A DNA stretch of 5,713 nucleotides from assembly GCF_963511525.1 (NCBI RefSeq), contig NZ_CAUPIY010000019.1, positions 1 to 5,713 on the forward strand, read 5' to 3'. This document shows positions 5,660 to 5,713 of this stretch, piece by piece; within the stretch, counting starts at the first letter, position 1, and every line of letters starts with the position of its first letter. The notes under the pieces were generated by a model. It was not told the DNA's origin and ran no database searches. It saw only the letters and a list, made by a program, of their open reading frames with translations. The position numbers were made by a program, and so were the translations under genes. The stretch is from Mobiluncus sp963511525. GTDB taxonomy: Bacteria; Actinomycetota; Actinomycetes; Actinomycetales; Actinomycetaceae.

Positions 5660-5713
5660 ATGACTGATTTTCACGGTCGTCACTTTTTGAAAGAACTCGA
5701 TTTTACTCCTGCT
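5660..5713 (+). CDS. arcB: Ornithine carbamoyltransferase ArcB, 5' part
   Basis: Only 18 codons are inside the window, and the gene continues past the right edge. The visible N-terminus, MTDFHGRHFLKELDFTPA, matches the conserved start of ornithine carbamoyltransferases (RHFLK-LDFT). AAAGGA (5648-5653) gives a ribosome site six bases before ATG 5660. Its place after arcA indicates the catabolic enzyme, which converts citrulline and phosphate to ornithine and carbamoyl phosphate, rather than the biosynthetic ArgF. The family is clear, but the catabolic assignment rests on context. Confidence 0.85.
   Translation, partial: MTDFHGRHFLKELDFTPA

Overview
The window reads as part of an actinobacterial chromosome devoted largely to arginine. 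Protein genes are all on the plus strand and have moderate G+C. The ArgR, M20D hydrolase and arginine deiminase sequences would fit an arginine-fermenting member of the Actinomycetaceae (Mobiluncus/Varibaculum-like). That placement is inferred from sequence style and gene content, not from a search.

Layout: (1) 1-121, a G/C-rich hairpin and the upstream region of argR. (2) argR, the arginine-responsive repressor/activator, 122-625. (3) An M20D metallo-amidohydrolase, 734-1873. (4) tRNA-Arg(ACG), 1909-1981, with a promoter that overlaps the stop codon of the hydrolase gene. (5) A 468-base gene-free stretch, 1982-2449, holding a weak terminator, an 11-bp direct repeat, two good ARG-box candidates, a possible promoter and a structured leader. 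(6) arcD, an arginine/ornithine antiporter, 2450-3973. (7) A 239-base intercistronic region with a perfect 16-bp inverted repeat and a competing third copy of one arm. (8) arcA, arginine deiminase, 4213-5466. (9) A 193-base intercistronic region with a terminator-like hairpin, an overlapping alternative hairpin and two further hairpins. (10) The first 18 codons of arcB, catabolic ornithine carbamoyltransferase, cut by the window end.

Together arcD-arcA-arcB form the arginine deiminase (ADI) pathway. ArcD exchanges external arginine for ornithine, ArcA makes citrulline and ammonia, and ArcB yields ornithine and carbamoyl phosphate. A carbamate kinase for ATP formation would be expected beyond the window. 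ArgR is the obvious candidate regulator, and ARG-box-like sites lie just upstream of arcD. The enzymes are well-known families. The less ordinary parts are the structured intercistronic RNA segments with mutually exclusive pairings, and an Asp-to-Asn change in the arginine-binding motif of ArgR. No mobile element, CRISPR array or clearly new protein system is visible.
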